The position numbers and the translations under genes are program-made. 64,000 nt of DNA from Irpex lacteus (taxonomy: Eukaryota; Basidiomycota; Agaricomycetes; Polyporales; Irpicaceae). Shown here one piece after another: positions 10,682 to 21,700 of this stretch; positions within the stretch are counted from its first letter, which is position 1; every line of letters starts with the position of its first letter. The notes beneath the pieces were generated by a model. It worked only from the letters and a program-made list of their open reading frames with translations, was not told the DNA's origin and made no database searches. Location of the stretch: assembly GCA_001986395.2 (NCBI GenBank), contig MQVO02000060.1:1-64000 (forward strand). The letters are read 5' to 3'.

Positions 10682-12499
10682 AGTATGGATGTGGTCCACG
10701 CTAAACCTTCCCCAGGTCCGCCATCAATTGCCCTCCCCATTCAAATCGGCAGATCCCATGCGGGGTCAGCCAGTCACATTATCTCCCCACACGGCCCGTC
10801 CCCGTCCCGGCTCTCCATTTCATATCATACCATCATCCTCTTTCGTTTGGTTCGTTCCTGAAAATAAACGACACGACGTAAGGACGACGAGGGACGACGA
10901 AAACATATGCGTGGGGCGTGGGGATGTCGGGCGGTGAGTAAGGGACGCGTTTATCAGAGGTTTGTCCGATTATACTGTTCATCCATCGCAGAACACCTTA
11001 ACTCATTCGAATTCTCTATTGACCGTGACAGCGTCAAGCCACTGATAAACACCCTCTGCACGGGCACCGTTTCCCTTTCACCATTCCATCGACGTCGTCA
11101 ATACATTCGACCCATGTGCTCGTCCTAATACACTACAGAAGAACCTTCTTCACTCGCTAGTTCGCCAGTCACTCATTACTTCAGGAACAACCTTTGCTTA
11201 CTACGGTCACTACTATTGCACCCACTGCCACCCTAGAACGTCCTCGTGCTTGTAGGTGCTTATCCGGCGGCGTGAAGTGATTGATGCCCAGAAATCCGTC
11301 GAATCATTTGTCGGGCTTGACAAGGACGGTACGGATACAGTACGGTACGGTGCGTGTCTATTATCTCATACCGAACACCCTTACTGATTCTGACAGCTAG
11401 CAGCCGTAGCCGTCACGGCTCCGATTCGTCCAAACAACTCGACGAATTTGAAGTCTTCTCCTCCTCATGTCATATTGAGCTTCGAACTTCTAATTCCTGA
11501 TCTGCGTGCATCTTCAAGGTCGTCCTGTCCTCAAACCCGAAGGCCGATAGCATATACCCACATCCCACCATCCCGAGGCCGGCCTCAACTCGAGTGGATG
11601 GGAATAATGCGCGTAATCGACGGGCAGATGCATATATGCGTGTGGTGCTAGCCATACGCGCGCATATATGCGTATGCTGCTAGTCATACGCGTGTACATG
11701 CGTGTGCTGATAAGCAAGAAGAGAAGAGACGCAGAAAAGAAGGAGGGAAGGGAAGGAAGATGAGAAGGATGAAGAAGGAAGGAGGGATGAGGCAGATAAA
11801 TATACATACTTAACGGGTAAGCACTCCGAGTCCGTTTCCGAGGCTTATGCGATGATCATATTCTGACTTTTCGTTTTTGTATGCGCTTGAAGACGAACGA
11901 GTGCGGTTGACTATTCATGCTTACGGTCCTAGGCATTATTGGATCTCGTATCCCAGACGTTACTTCCCTCGTCTCTGGGCTTTCACGCCGACGGCTGCCA
12001 CTCCAAGTCATACGCATACACGCCGCGAAAGGACGATCGAAGATTATCTAGCGACCCCGCGAATGCTTCGATGACGATCAACAAGACGGACGCAAGTAGC
12101 ACTGGACGATATAAATAAACACACCTCAACCCATGCCGGCGGCACCTCCTCCTCCACATCGCTCATCACTCTTCCACATCACTCATCTTTCGTTCAACCA
12201 CTCACACTCCGTCCTTACCCTTCACGCCGCACGATCCAAGATCCAACAATTCGAACTCCCCACTTCCCCCACTTCCCCCTACCGCCGGACCGACGCACGG
12301 CCCGCCTCGCTTTACGCCCACTAGTACTGGCAGGTTTCTTACGCCCACCAATGAACATGTTACTAGGCGTGGGGAACGGAAAAAGAAGAGAAAAAAGGTT
12401 TTGCTGGGGAGTGCGGGTCGATGGTGTTAGGGTTGATCTGACTTTGAGGGGCCCCGTGGGGAAGAAGGGGGTACGTAACGTGGGCTGGTTCTTGGACGT
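10682..12499. other. Intergenic, no supported gene
   Basis: About 1.8 kb upstream of the transporter. It contains short CA/CT-rich stretches and several TATGCG/CGCATA motifs at 11630-11705 that anticipate the repeat array downstream. No frame with a convincing domain or signal peptide was found. Confidence 0.4.
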
Positions 12500-15400
12500 T
12501 TGAAGTTTGAGTTGAAGCTGACGGGTCGGTCTGTTTCAGCTGCTCGACCCTCCAGGCTTTTGAAGCACCTACGTCACGTCTCCGGCTTCATACGTTCCAG
12601 TCGATGCCCGCTAGCCCGCCACTCGTTCCTAGACGAACCTGGCCAACTTGAAGGCGAGTATATGCGAGTCGTATGGCTATATGCACATCTAGCTTAACTG
12701 ACTCATCTCCTAATGCAGCTAGTTACTAGTGTATTGTGGCCGCACGCATACGTCTTCGCTCAAGCACTAGCATGTACAGTTTACAGCCTGCTTGTATGCG
12801 TCGACGACTCAAAAGGATCCCAGCGATTTCTAACTATAAACAGGCAGTACGAAGTTCGCAATACGGTGAGTCTCCCTTCGAAGTTCGCACACGCTACTAA
12901 ACTGAAACTCGCGTTCTTAGTAGGTACCATCTGTGAAGACCCGTGGAGAACCAGGCTGTCTTTCGTTACGGTCGTCGAACTAGGAAGACGGGACGCAGAG
13001 GGTAGACGACGACGACGAACACGAGTGCTATGCGTGGCTCAGAGTCACTGGCACTCGTACTGCAGGCTGTTATCTCTGGTATGCTCGAAGACTACGAGCC
13101 TCATGTGTCCTCGTGAGTGTCCTCATTTGTCCGTTCGTCCGTTTTGCCTCACTTACCGACAGCTTTGCTTTATTGACCTTCCAGGTTTACCCTGCGCGAG
13201 GTGTGCATTCGTAAGTAAGTAACGAGTACTTGTATGCGCGCAATTACTCGCATATACTTACTCTAGCATTTACAGAAACGGAGACTTGTCTTATGCGCAG
13301 CCTTCGCTCGTCTGAACGCTTCAGTAAACGCACGGAGAACGGAGACTCGGAACGCGGCTATCAGGAGGGTGAGCTCGCTTGGAACATCCGGCCAACTCGA
13401 GATCAGCTGAAATACCCCGTGGATGCCCCTCCGTGACAGAGAGTGGCGACTCGGACGAGAAGATTTGGATTGGCTTGGAAGAATGCTCGATTGCGACAAC
13501 TCGAGGATGTATAGTGATGACGAGCACTTGGGGCCGTTCTGAGTTGAAGCTGACTCGATTGGTTTCAGCTGCTCGACCTGTATGCGCCTAGCTAAGATGC
13601 ATATATGCGTGAGGATATGCGCTTCACCCGACGAGTCTCTCACTGGCCCTGGCAGCTCGACTGGCTACGTCCCGGCCGCACACGTACGTCTTTGCTCAAA
13701 CTCTGAAGTGCGCGGTGCGACAGAAAACTCGATATTGCTGTTGGTATGACAAGTTGCCACGCTCTTTGAATCCTGTATATGTCACCGAAACTCGTGTTCT
13801 TATTAACATCTCCTATGAATATCTGCAGGGAAACCACGCCGTTCTAAGGCGAGCCCAGGCCGCGTGTCATCACGGTTATCGAGCTAAAAGAAGGAACCCT
13901 GCGAAGAGTGGACACTGGATGTGGAGTTTATATGCGGACGTCCTCATTCGTCCTGCCTGAGCATCTCTTCATGAGTCCGGGAGACAATGACGAGGTGAAC
14001 TCGTACGTGTCCTCGTCTGTCCGTTCGTTCTGCCTAACTTGGAGGTACCTGCTCAGTGCAGACTACCTCGTCGCTGGATTGTCTAGTTAGGTGGATCAGG
14101 CGCGGATCGTGCACTCGTAGTAAGTGGGTAACGAATGTTTGGATGCGCACAGACACAAGCACATACCCACGTCATTGTTCGCAGGAACTTGAACTGAGGC
14201 TCGTGTCATATGTGCATCTTCCTTTTGTCTGGACGCTTCAAGTCGCGATTGAACGTTCAACGTACGGAGAACGGGGAATAAAGACCTGCAGCTCGAACAT
14301 CTGCATCTGCCCTCCTCGAAAACAGCCAAAATACCCCGGTGAACACCTCTCCGAGACAGAAAGTGGCGACAAGAAAACGTGGATTGACCTGGAAGAACGC
14401 TTGCCAACTGCGACGGGAGGTGCAGTGATTGGTGGGCAACCACTTGCACTTGGACTCTTTTGAGTTAACGGTTCGTCGGTTTCAGCTGCTCGACACTCGA
14501 CCCTTGAGGCTCCAGTCATCCCTGCGTTAATGCGCTGTTACGATGACCCGCCACTCGCTCCTAGGTGCATATATGCGTGAGTATATGCGTGTCGAGCTTC
14601 ATCTGACGCGTCTTTTATTTGCAGCTCGACTGGTTGCCAGCGCATTCATCTTCGCTCAAGCTCTGGTGGTCCATTACCGCCTGTATGCGTCGACTATTGA
14701 GAAAAAACGCAGACTACGACGACCCTGAGGTGTTCTCGTGAGTGATCCCATTTGTCCGCTCGTCCGTTTTACCTAACATACCTATTGACCCTCTAGAGCG
14801 ACCATATGCAGGGAGTGCACTCGTAAGTGAGTACCGGGTACTTATATGCGCACAATTACTCGCATATACCCACACGGAGCTCATCGTTTGCAGAAACGAA
14901 GATTTGTGTGTTATGTGCACCCCCTGCTCCTCTGAACGCAGAACGAACGGAGAATTGAGAAGGCGGCTCTCAGGAGGGTGAGCTCGCTCGAACATCCGGC
15001 CTACTCGAGATCAGCTAAATCACCCCTTGAACACTCGTCGACCGGTAGAGGTAGATCGTAGAGACGAGAAAATGTGGATTGGCTTGGAAGAACGCTTGAT
15101 TGCTACAACTCGAGGACGTACGAGGTACTTGGGCTCGTTTGAGCTTCAAGCTGACTGTTCGGTCGGCTATAGCTGCTCGACCTGTACGCGCCCGGCTCAG
15201 GTGCATATATGCGTGAGTATATGCGCTTCATTCGACGCATCTCTCACCCTGGCAGCTCGATTAGTTACTAGTGCATCCTGGCAATACACGGACGTCTTCG
15301 CTCGAGCTTTACGGTGCTGTATGGCCTATATGCTTCGACGACTCGAAAGAGTCTCACGCTTTGATAGCTACGGTATGCGACAGAAGACTCGCCATTGTTG

Positions 15401-16500
15401 TTGGTACGGTAGGTCGCCTCTCCACGTCCATCGAATCTTGCACGCGCATACTGATGCCCTCTATGTAAGTAGATCCGTAGAGAACCTACACCCTTCAACG
15501 GCTGTCTTCGCCACTGGCAGGATTGTCGTGCTGATTCCTGAAGCAAAGGATTGCCGTGGGCAGTGGTCGACGGCAAATCCGCGGGGTGCTACGTGGGACC
15601 CGCGGCCTACTCGTACTGCCAATGACTGCTACTACTATAACTAGAGCAGATGAGGTGAACTCGTGCGTGTTCTCGTCTGTGCGTTGTTATGCTTAACGTG
15701 AAATGCGTGCTGACGGCCTTACTTTATAAGCTATCTATGTCGATGATCATGCATGAAACGTGCACTCGTAGCAAACGGCCCACGAGTACTTGTATGCGTA
15801 CAGACCCAAGCCCACACCCACGTCATCGTTCGTAGAAACCGAGAGTCGTGTCTTATGTGTATTCTCTCCTCGTTCGGACGCTGCAAGTTGCGATTGAACG
15901 TTCAATGTACGGAGAACGGGGAATAAAGTTCAGCTCGAACATCTGCATCCGTCCGCTCGAAAACAGCCAAAATACCCCCGTGAACACCCCTCTCCGAGAC
16001 AGAAAGTGGCGACGAGAAAATGTGGATTGGCTTGGAAGAACGCTTGACTATGATTATGAGGTACAGTGATTGATGGCGACCAATTGCACTTGAACTCTTT
16101 TGAGTTGATGGCTCGTCGGTTTCAGCTACTCGACACTTGACACTTGAAGCTCCAGTCACCTTTGCGTTGATGCGTTGTTACGGTGACCCGCCATTCGCTC
16201 CTAGGTGCATATATGCGTGAGTATATGCGTGTCGAGCTTCATCTGACGTGTCTCTCATTAGCAGCTCGTCTGGTTGCCAGCGCATTCAAGAGGCACGCTC
16301 AGGCTCTGGTGTCTACTACCGCCTGTATGCGTCGACTATTGAGAAAAAACGCAAGTATTGAAGCTATGGGACGCGACAGAGACTCGTCGACACTCGTAGT
16401 ACGGCAAGCCATCCCTCCACGCTCCTCAAGCCATGCACCCGTTGTTAGTACGGTCTATGAAGATCTTAGATCTGCAGGGAAACTACCCCGTTGAACGGCA
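12500..16500. repeat. Degenerate higher-order repeat array A with intron-like segments
   Basis: Two subunit types alternate. The motif GCATATATGCGTGAGTATATGCG (or a close variant) recurs near 13600, 14565, 15200 and 16205. The copies at 14230-14730 and 15890-16350 match closely over about 450 bases at an offset near 1640-1650. The copies at 13480-13650 and 15090-15270 match at an offset near 1600. So the array has a roughly 1.6-kb higher-order period made of a ~960-bp and a ~640-bp subunit. A diverged copy seems to start at 12500. Each subunit contains several segments that begin GTGAGT or GTAAGT and end in a pyrimidine tract plus CAG or TAG 50-75 bases later. No long open frame is shared. 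Confidence 0.7.
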
Positions 16501-17254
16501 GGCCCAGGCTGCGTTTCGTCGCCGTGACGGCCATCATACTAGAAGAAGGAACGCACCCAGGAAGTAGATGATGAATATCTGGGATGCTACAAGGAACTCC
16601 TCGCTCGTACTGTATGCTATTATCCTGTGCAGATGAGTTACTTCTTCTTCTTCTTCCCCCGTCGCACATGCTTCGACCTCACACGGACATTGCGAATATT
16701 TGATACGCTTGTGATTAGACAGGAGCATGGAAACTATGTCGCCCAGGGCGCAGGTTAAGTATTGTGTCATGTCGCAGGTTGTCGAAACGATCGTCGTTCG
16801 AGCCCGTTGCCCATTCATCTCCAGTTGGTTGAGGTAACCGTATGAATCGTTTGCCAGTGAGCCGAGTACGCACCCTAATATACCATATTCTGATGTCTCG
16901 TACTGGTCGCCATGAAAGTGATGTGTGATGAGTGACGAGTGATGTACACAACCGCCAGAGGGCTTCGAAGAAAGCGTCGAACGTCACGCTGGTTCAAAGG
17001 GCTGGACGGCTGGACGTAAATCGTGCATATAGCACTAAGCATTACGAAACAGTCACAGCGAATCCGAAGGCGAAGGCACTCCTATCGATAGGCAAAAGGT
17101 GCTGACACGCACAAGACAAAGACGGCTGAGGCTGGAGATTTAGTAAAGTAGCACGGAGTACACGACTCACACGATCACGTTTTATTCTACGGATACACAT
17201 TTTCTCTTCCTTTTCATTCTACAATATTTTCGGAGTTCTCCCCGCCTTTTCAAC
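16501..17254. other. Intergenic between array A and SPE3-LYS9
   Basis: No gene recognised. A short run of TTC triplets lies at about 16642-16656. This would include the 3' UTR of the minus-strand fusion gene. Confidence 0.4.
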
Positions 17255-20200
17255 TTACAAAACCTTCTCAACAAGCCCCCACCCCTCACTCTCCAACACC
17301 TCCCGAATAGGATCACAGATCTCCTTCGTATAGGGCGCGAGAACACCGGGGGTGTTGATGACGCCGTCGAGGACGAGCTGGGTGGCGATGCCGCAGGGGA
17401 GGCCGACGGTGGTGGCCATGGCGCTGTCGCCGTAGGGGACGCCGTAAGCTTCGAGGGTTGAGGTTATCGTGTCCTGGGGAGTTGGGTTAGTTGGGTGTTT
17501 GGTGAGGGGGAGGGGAGGAGTGAGGGAGATAGCGGTGGGATGAGATGGAGGGTGAGGTGAGGGAGTCGAAGCGCGTTCAAATGAGAGCATGTTCGAACGA
17601 AAGCGAAACGAACGACGAAATACGAGAGAAAAGAGCGACTCGCCGAACGAGAACGAAGAGAATTCGAACGGGAACGAGAAGGAGAGTTCGAACGAGATCA
17701 AGCTCGACCGACGAGAGAGCGAAGCGAACTCGAACTCGAGCGCATTCAATCTCGACCGAAGACGAAGGGTGAAAATGTCAAATGACGAAAGAGCGAAGCG
17801 AATTCGTCTTCCGCGAATGCGTCCCAGACCGATGAGAAAAGACGAGTCGACGAACGTCTAACAACGAGAAAAGACGAGTCGACGAACGTCTAACAACGAG
17901 AAAAGACGAGTCGACGAACGAGAAGGACTCGGAGAACAGCAAATGAGGCGACGAACGACGAGAGCTCGAAGCAAGTGAGTCGCCGGATAGGTCGACCAAC
18001 GAAGAGAGGGAGAAAGGAAGCAACACAACGAGAAAACCGCGGTCGCAAAGAAACAAACCAAAAACCAAAACCTAAAAAGCAAACAACTCACCCTCGTCCC
18101 ATCCTTCCACTCCACCACAAACTTATGCTGCAACATCACAAGGTCCCTCTCTCCCTCCTCATACTTCATGAGCACCTCCAGCCGGGCACAAAGTGTATCC
18201 AACAAATTAAGTTCAGGGCTACCACGAATAGTGGCTGGGGTGTCAGCGGAGAAGAGCCCGAGCCATTTGAGGCCTGAGAGGATGCGGGATTGTTCGGCTG
18301 GGGAGGGGAAGGTGTGTTTGGCGAGGATCGCTTCTGTCAGCTCGCTGTACAATTCCAATGAATATTAGGGGATTGTGGGGAAAGGAAGACAGAACGACGA
18401 ACCTCTCACTCTCCCCCTTCGCACCGAGTACTTCTTTGAACACCCTCGCCCACGTCCACCCCTCCTCCTTCGCCTTCCCAAGCCACTCCCTCCCACTCCC
18501 ATCCAACCACCCCAACCCCACAAGACACCCCACAAAAGTCTCGAACCCCCTATACCTAAGCGTACCCCTAACAACAGTCTCCCCCTCTCCCTCCCCATCC
18601 AAATGATACCACTCCCTATACGGCGTGGAGTCCCGATTGGGGTAGGCGATGAAGTTGAATGCGGGGGAGATGTAGTAGGGTTGGGCGTGGGACATTAGTT
18701 GGTGGCCGGGGACGGAGACGACGCGGGAGGAGGAGATGTAGGAGGCGGAGTTTAGGAGGGCGAGGAGGACACCGCGGGAGGACCAGGAGAATTTGTAGCC
18801 GAGGGGGTTGGAGGAGGATTCGGGGGAGGGGAGGCCGCCGCAGTAGGAGTGGAATTCTTTGATCTGTGACGAGCGAAGCGAGTTGGGTGAGGCGAGTGCG
18901 AGCGAGTCAGGTGAGGTGCAGCGATTCAAAAGAGAAGCGAGTCGAGGGAAGTGGGTGAGTCGGAGCGATCGGGTGAGTCGGTCGAAAGAGAAGCGAGATC
19001 GGAGGAAGTGAGTGAGCACAAGTAGAGGTGAAGGCGGGCGAGTGGCGAGTCGAAAGGCGAGTCGAAAGAGAGAGGCAAGGGGAGTCGAGGGAAGTCGAGG
19101 GAAGTCGAGGAGGTGGAGGACAGTAAGATCAGGCGAGTTGGAGGGGGGAAAAACCGAGCACGAGTGAGCCAGTGAGTCGTAGTGCAGCGCACACAAGTAA
19201 TGTTGTGAGCGTAGGTAAAGGCGAGCGACGAACGAACAACAAAAAAGACAAAGCAAACATCGATCAGTTGTGATTTCCAAAAACTCAAAAAGAGCACGTA
19301 CCTAGAGACGAGCCGAGCGATAGCGAGTTCAATTCAATGCGACGAGTTGAGCGAGTCCAACCAAAGGCGAGTTGAGTTCACGAGCAAAGCAACCAAAAAA
19401 AAAACGCAACCATCAGCACTCTTCAAACCCTCCCCCTCAAAAACAGAGTGGGGACAAAAAACCACAAACACAAAAAACGCACCTTCCCCCCCCTCGCATG
19501 AACATCCCCCACGCACTTAACAGCATAAAGGTGGTCAATCCCAGGGTCGAGGCCTACCTCGTTGAGGACCACTACTCCGGCGGCTGTGGCGAGGGGTGCG
19601 AGGGTGCGCATTGGGGGGGATATGTATGATGTTGTTACTACATGTATGGGCGTCGACTTAGAGGGCGAGCTGGCGCTCGACTTGCGCGCGTTGGACACGC
19701 TGATGGCGGCGCGTATGACGTCCGCGTGGTGGGTATACGGTATCAAGCTCACAACCAGATCGACAGCATAGTCGGCGAGGACCTTCTCGAGTGCCCCGGG
19801 GCGGATACGTCGAGCGAGATGGCGCTGGCCCGAGATTGGGCAGGGGAGGGAGAGGATGTGGAGGGTGTGAGGGTTTGGACGAAGGAGGAGGCTGTTGTGA
19901 GTGTGCGGCAGGCTACAACGAAGTGTCAGTGGGGCTTGAGGAAGGGTGGGAAGGAGAAGGGAAAAGGGAGAAAGGGAAGAGGGAGGAGAAGGAGGAAGGG
20001 AGGGAGACAAGACGCACCGACGATCAACTTGTTGTTCCTATCACGAAGGATATACTCCGCCGCCGGTTTCGCCACGAACCCGCTCCCAAGCAGCAACACC
20101 ACTTTTTCGCCACTAGCAGTAGTTTTAGCGAATGAGTGCGCCGGGACGTCGCTAAACGCAGGTTTGACGTCCTTCCCCTCCTCGAGCTCGAGGCGTACGA

Positions 20201-21109
20201 ACTCTGGTAGTACGAAGGCCGCACTATGTACACCTTCATTCCAGTACCTCGTACCCTCAATCTTACGAAGGGGTTTAGTGAGGTCTCGTTCGGCAGACGA
20301 AGCCTTAGAAGCAACGATAAACCCAATCTGTCCGGACGGATACGTCGGGATAGTCGTATACGCATACCTCGCCTGCTCAAATATCCTTCTCGTAGAAGTG
20401 AGCAGCTCACGGATAAGCGGGGTGTGCAGCCACTGGCACTCGCCCTGCGTGCTGATGGTCCCGCCCGGCGCCAGTGCGTTGTGCAGCAGCTGGAAGTAGG
20501 GAGGCTGGAAGAGGGAGGAGGCGGGTCCTACGGGGTCGCTTGAGTCTGTTATTATGACGTCGTATAACGCAGAAGAGCCTGCGGCGGCTGCGTCTGCGAG
20601 GTACTTGAACCCGTCTCCTATGTGTACTGTCACCCGTGGGTCCTCGAGGGCACGCGACATATGCGGGAGGTACGTCTTCGACACGCGTACGACCGCTTCG
20701 TCAATATCTACGAGTGTTACGTTCGTAACAGACGGATGACGCAAGACTTCGCGGACGACACCGCCGTCTCCGCCTCCGATGACGAGTACGCGACGGGGTG
20801 AGGGGTGCGTAGAGAGAGGGATGTGGGCGATCATTTCTTGGTAGGAGAACTCGTCGCGCTCGGTGGCTTGGATGACGCCATCGAGGACGAGGACGGTGCC
20901 GTAGTGCGTGGAGCGGAAGACGAGGAGGTCTTGGTAGGGGGATTTTTCGGTGTGGAGGATGCGCTCTACTTTTAGTGTTAGGGCCTGCCCGGGCCATTGG
21001 GGGGAGATCTCGCGGAACCAGCCCTCTGTGTTTTTTAGTGTTAGTTGGTAGTTGGTGAAAGGGAGGGGAGGGACGTACCGCGGATGGAGGGGTGTGTGAG
21101 CGGGGCCAT
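17255..21109 (-). CDS. SPE3-LYS9: Spermidine synthase-saccharopine dehydrogenase fusion (apparent 1-nt deletion)
   Basis: Six exons: complement(17255-17473, 18092-18344, 18403-18863, 19483-19912, 20018-21025, 21079-21109), about 800 residues if the frame break is discounted. Residues 1 to about 300 are spermidine synthase: GGGDGG (94-99) for decarboxylated SAM binding, then DSSDPVGPA (about 172-180) and a Cys-Gln-Trp gate. After a linker comes a Rossmann start, [11 protein letters not shown] (about 324), then [34 protein letters not shown] and [15 protein letters not shown] of saccharopine dehydrogenase (glutamate-forming). It would make spermidine from putrescine and saccharopine from aminoadipate semialdehyde. 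This fusion is known from Cryptococcus and other basidiomycetes. In exon 4 of transcription order (19483-19912), the frame shifts by one base at a C4G4 tract (19794-19801), between ISLDVSAPG and ALEKVL. This is either a real lesion or a sequence error. Confidence 0.88.
17474..18091 (-). other. Oversized repeat-filled intron (SPE3-LYS9 last intron)
   Basis: 618 nt with GTGAGT donor and CCCCAG acceptor. The sense strand begins T/G-rich, then becomes a degenerate CTCG/TTCG array. It includes a 32-bp unit repeated about three times at 17834-17923 (unit starts at 17834, 17866, 17898). Confidence 0.75.
18864..19482 (-). other. Oversized repeat-filled intron (SPE3-LYS9, middle)
   Basis: 619 nt with GTGCGT donor and CACAG acceptor. 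As in the gene's last intron, the sense strand starts with a T/G-rich tract and continues with degenerate CTCGC/GACTCG repeats. The length differs from the other by one base. Confidence 0.75.
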
Positions 21110-21700
21110 TCTTGTTTTGTTTTCTGTGTGTAAGAGGAGATGGGATGGGGAGGGAGGAGGAGGAGGAGGCGAGAGAGGTGTGAGAGAGTGAAAAAGTTTA
21201 CTTATCGTGTTGATCGATAAGAGTCATATTGCGTGGGACGCGTGACGTGCGCGTACTGTCACGGGTGAGTGTCACGCTGGGCGGGAGCTACCCTCGCAGT
21301 CGGATGCGGAGCTCGTACGCTGACTGGACTGGGAGGTGGGTCAGCGGAGACGAGGGGCTGCGAGAGTGGCCTGTGACGTTTAGAATGTTGGCTTGACGCG
21401 GTGGCTTTCACAACTGTGGTGAAGCCTTGTATTGCGTTCGCAGGAGATATATAGTCTGCTACCCGCTAGTGCAGAGGCTCGCTTCAAGTTCCCCGCAACG
21501 AGACATGGTGGTCGTCTGAATGAAGCATCCACGCATCGCGACCCTGCCTGCCTCGCACGTCAACGCCACGACGTCAGCGCCTATCGCCCCTAGGAACTTG
21601 ACCTCGTACAGCTACCATGGCCACCGTTTACAGAGCTTATCAACTCTCTAGCTCTCCAGTTCAGTCAGATTTCGAGAGTCTGTGTGATACATTGAAAAGC
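21110..21700. other. Upstream region of SPE3-LYS9
   Basis: Promoter side of the fusion gene. A purine-rich tract (GGAGGAGG) lies just upstream of the ATG. No other gene seen. Confidence 0.4.

Noticed and set aside
13379..15700. Conserved plus-strand peptide-like block (EKMWIGLEER type) in array A as a protein repeat
   Set aside because: It is conserved at the DNA level too, one copy is frameshifted and stops interrupt every extension, so coding use is not shown.
18243..19280. 345-codon minus-strand frame upstream of the LYS9 exon
   Set aside because: Only its 3' part is a real exon. The rest is intron repeat sequence, and the CACAG acceptor at 18864 fits the conserved protein.
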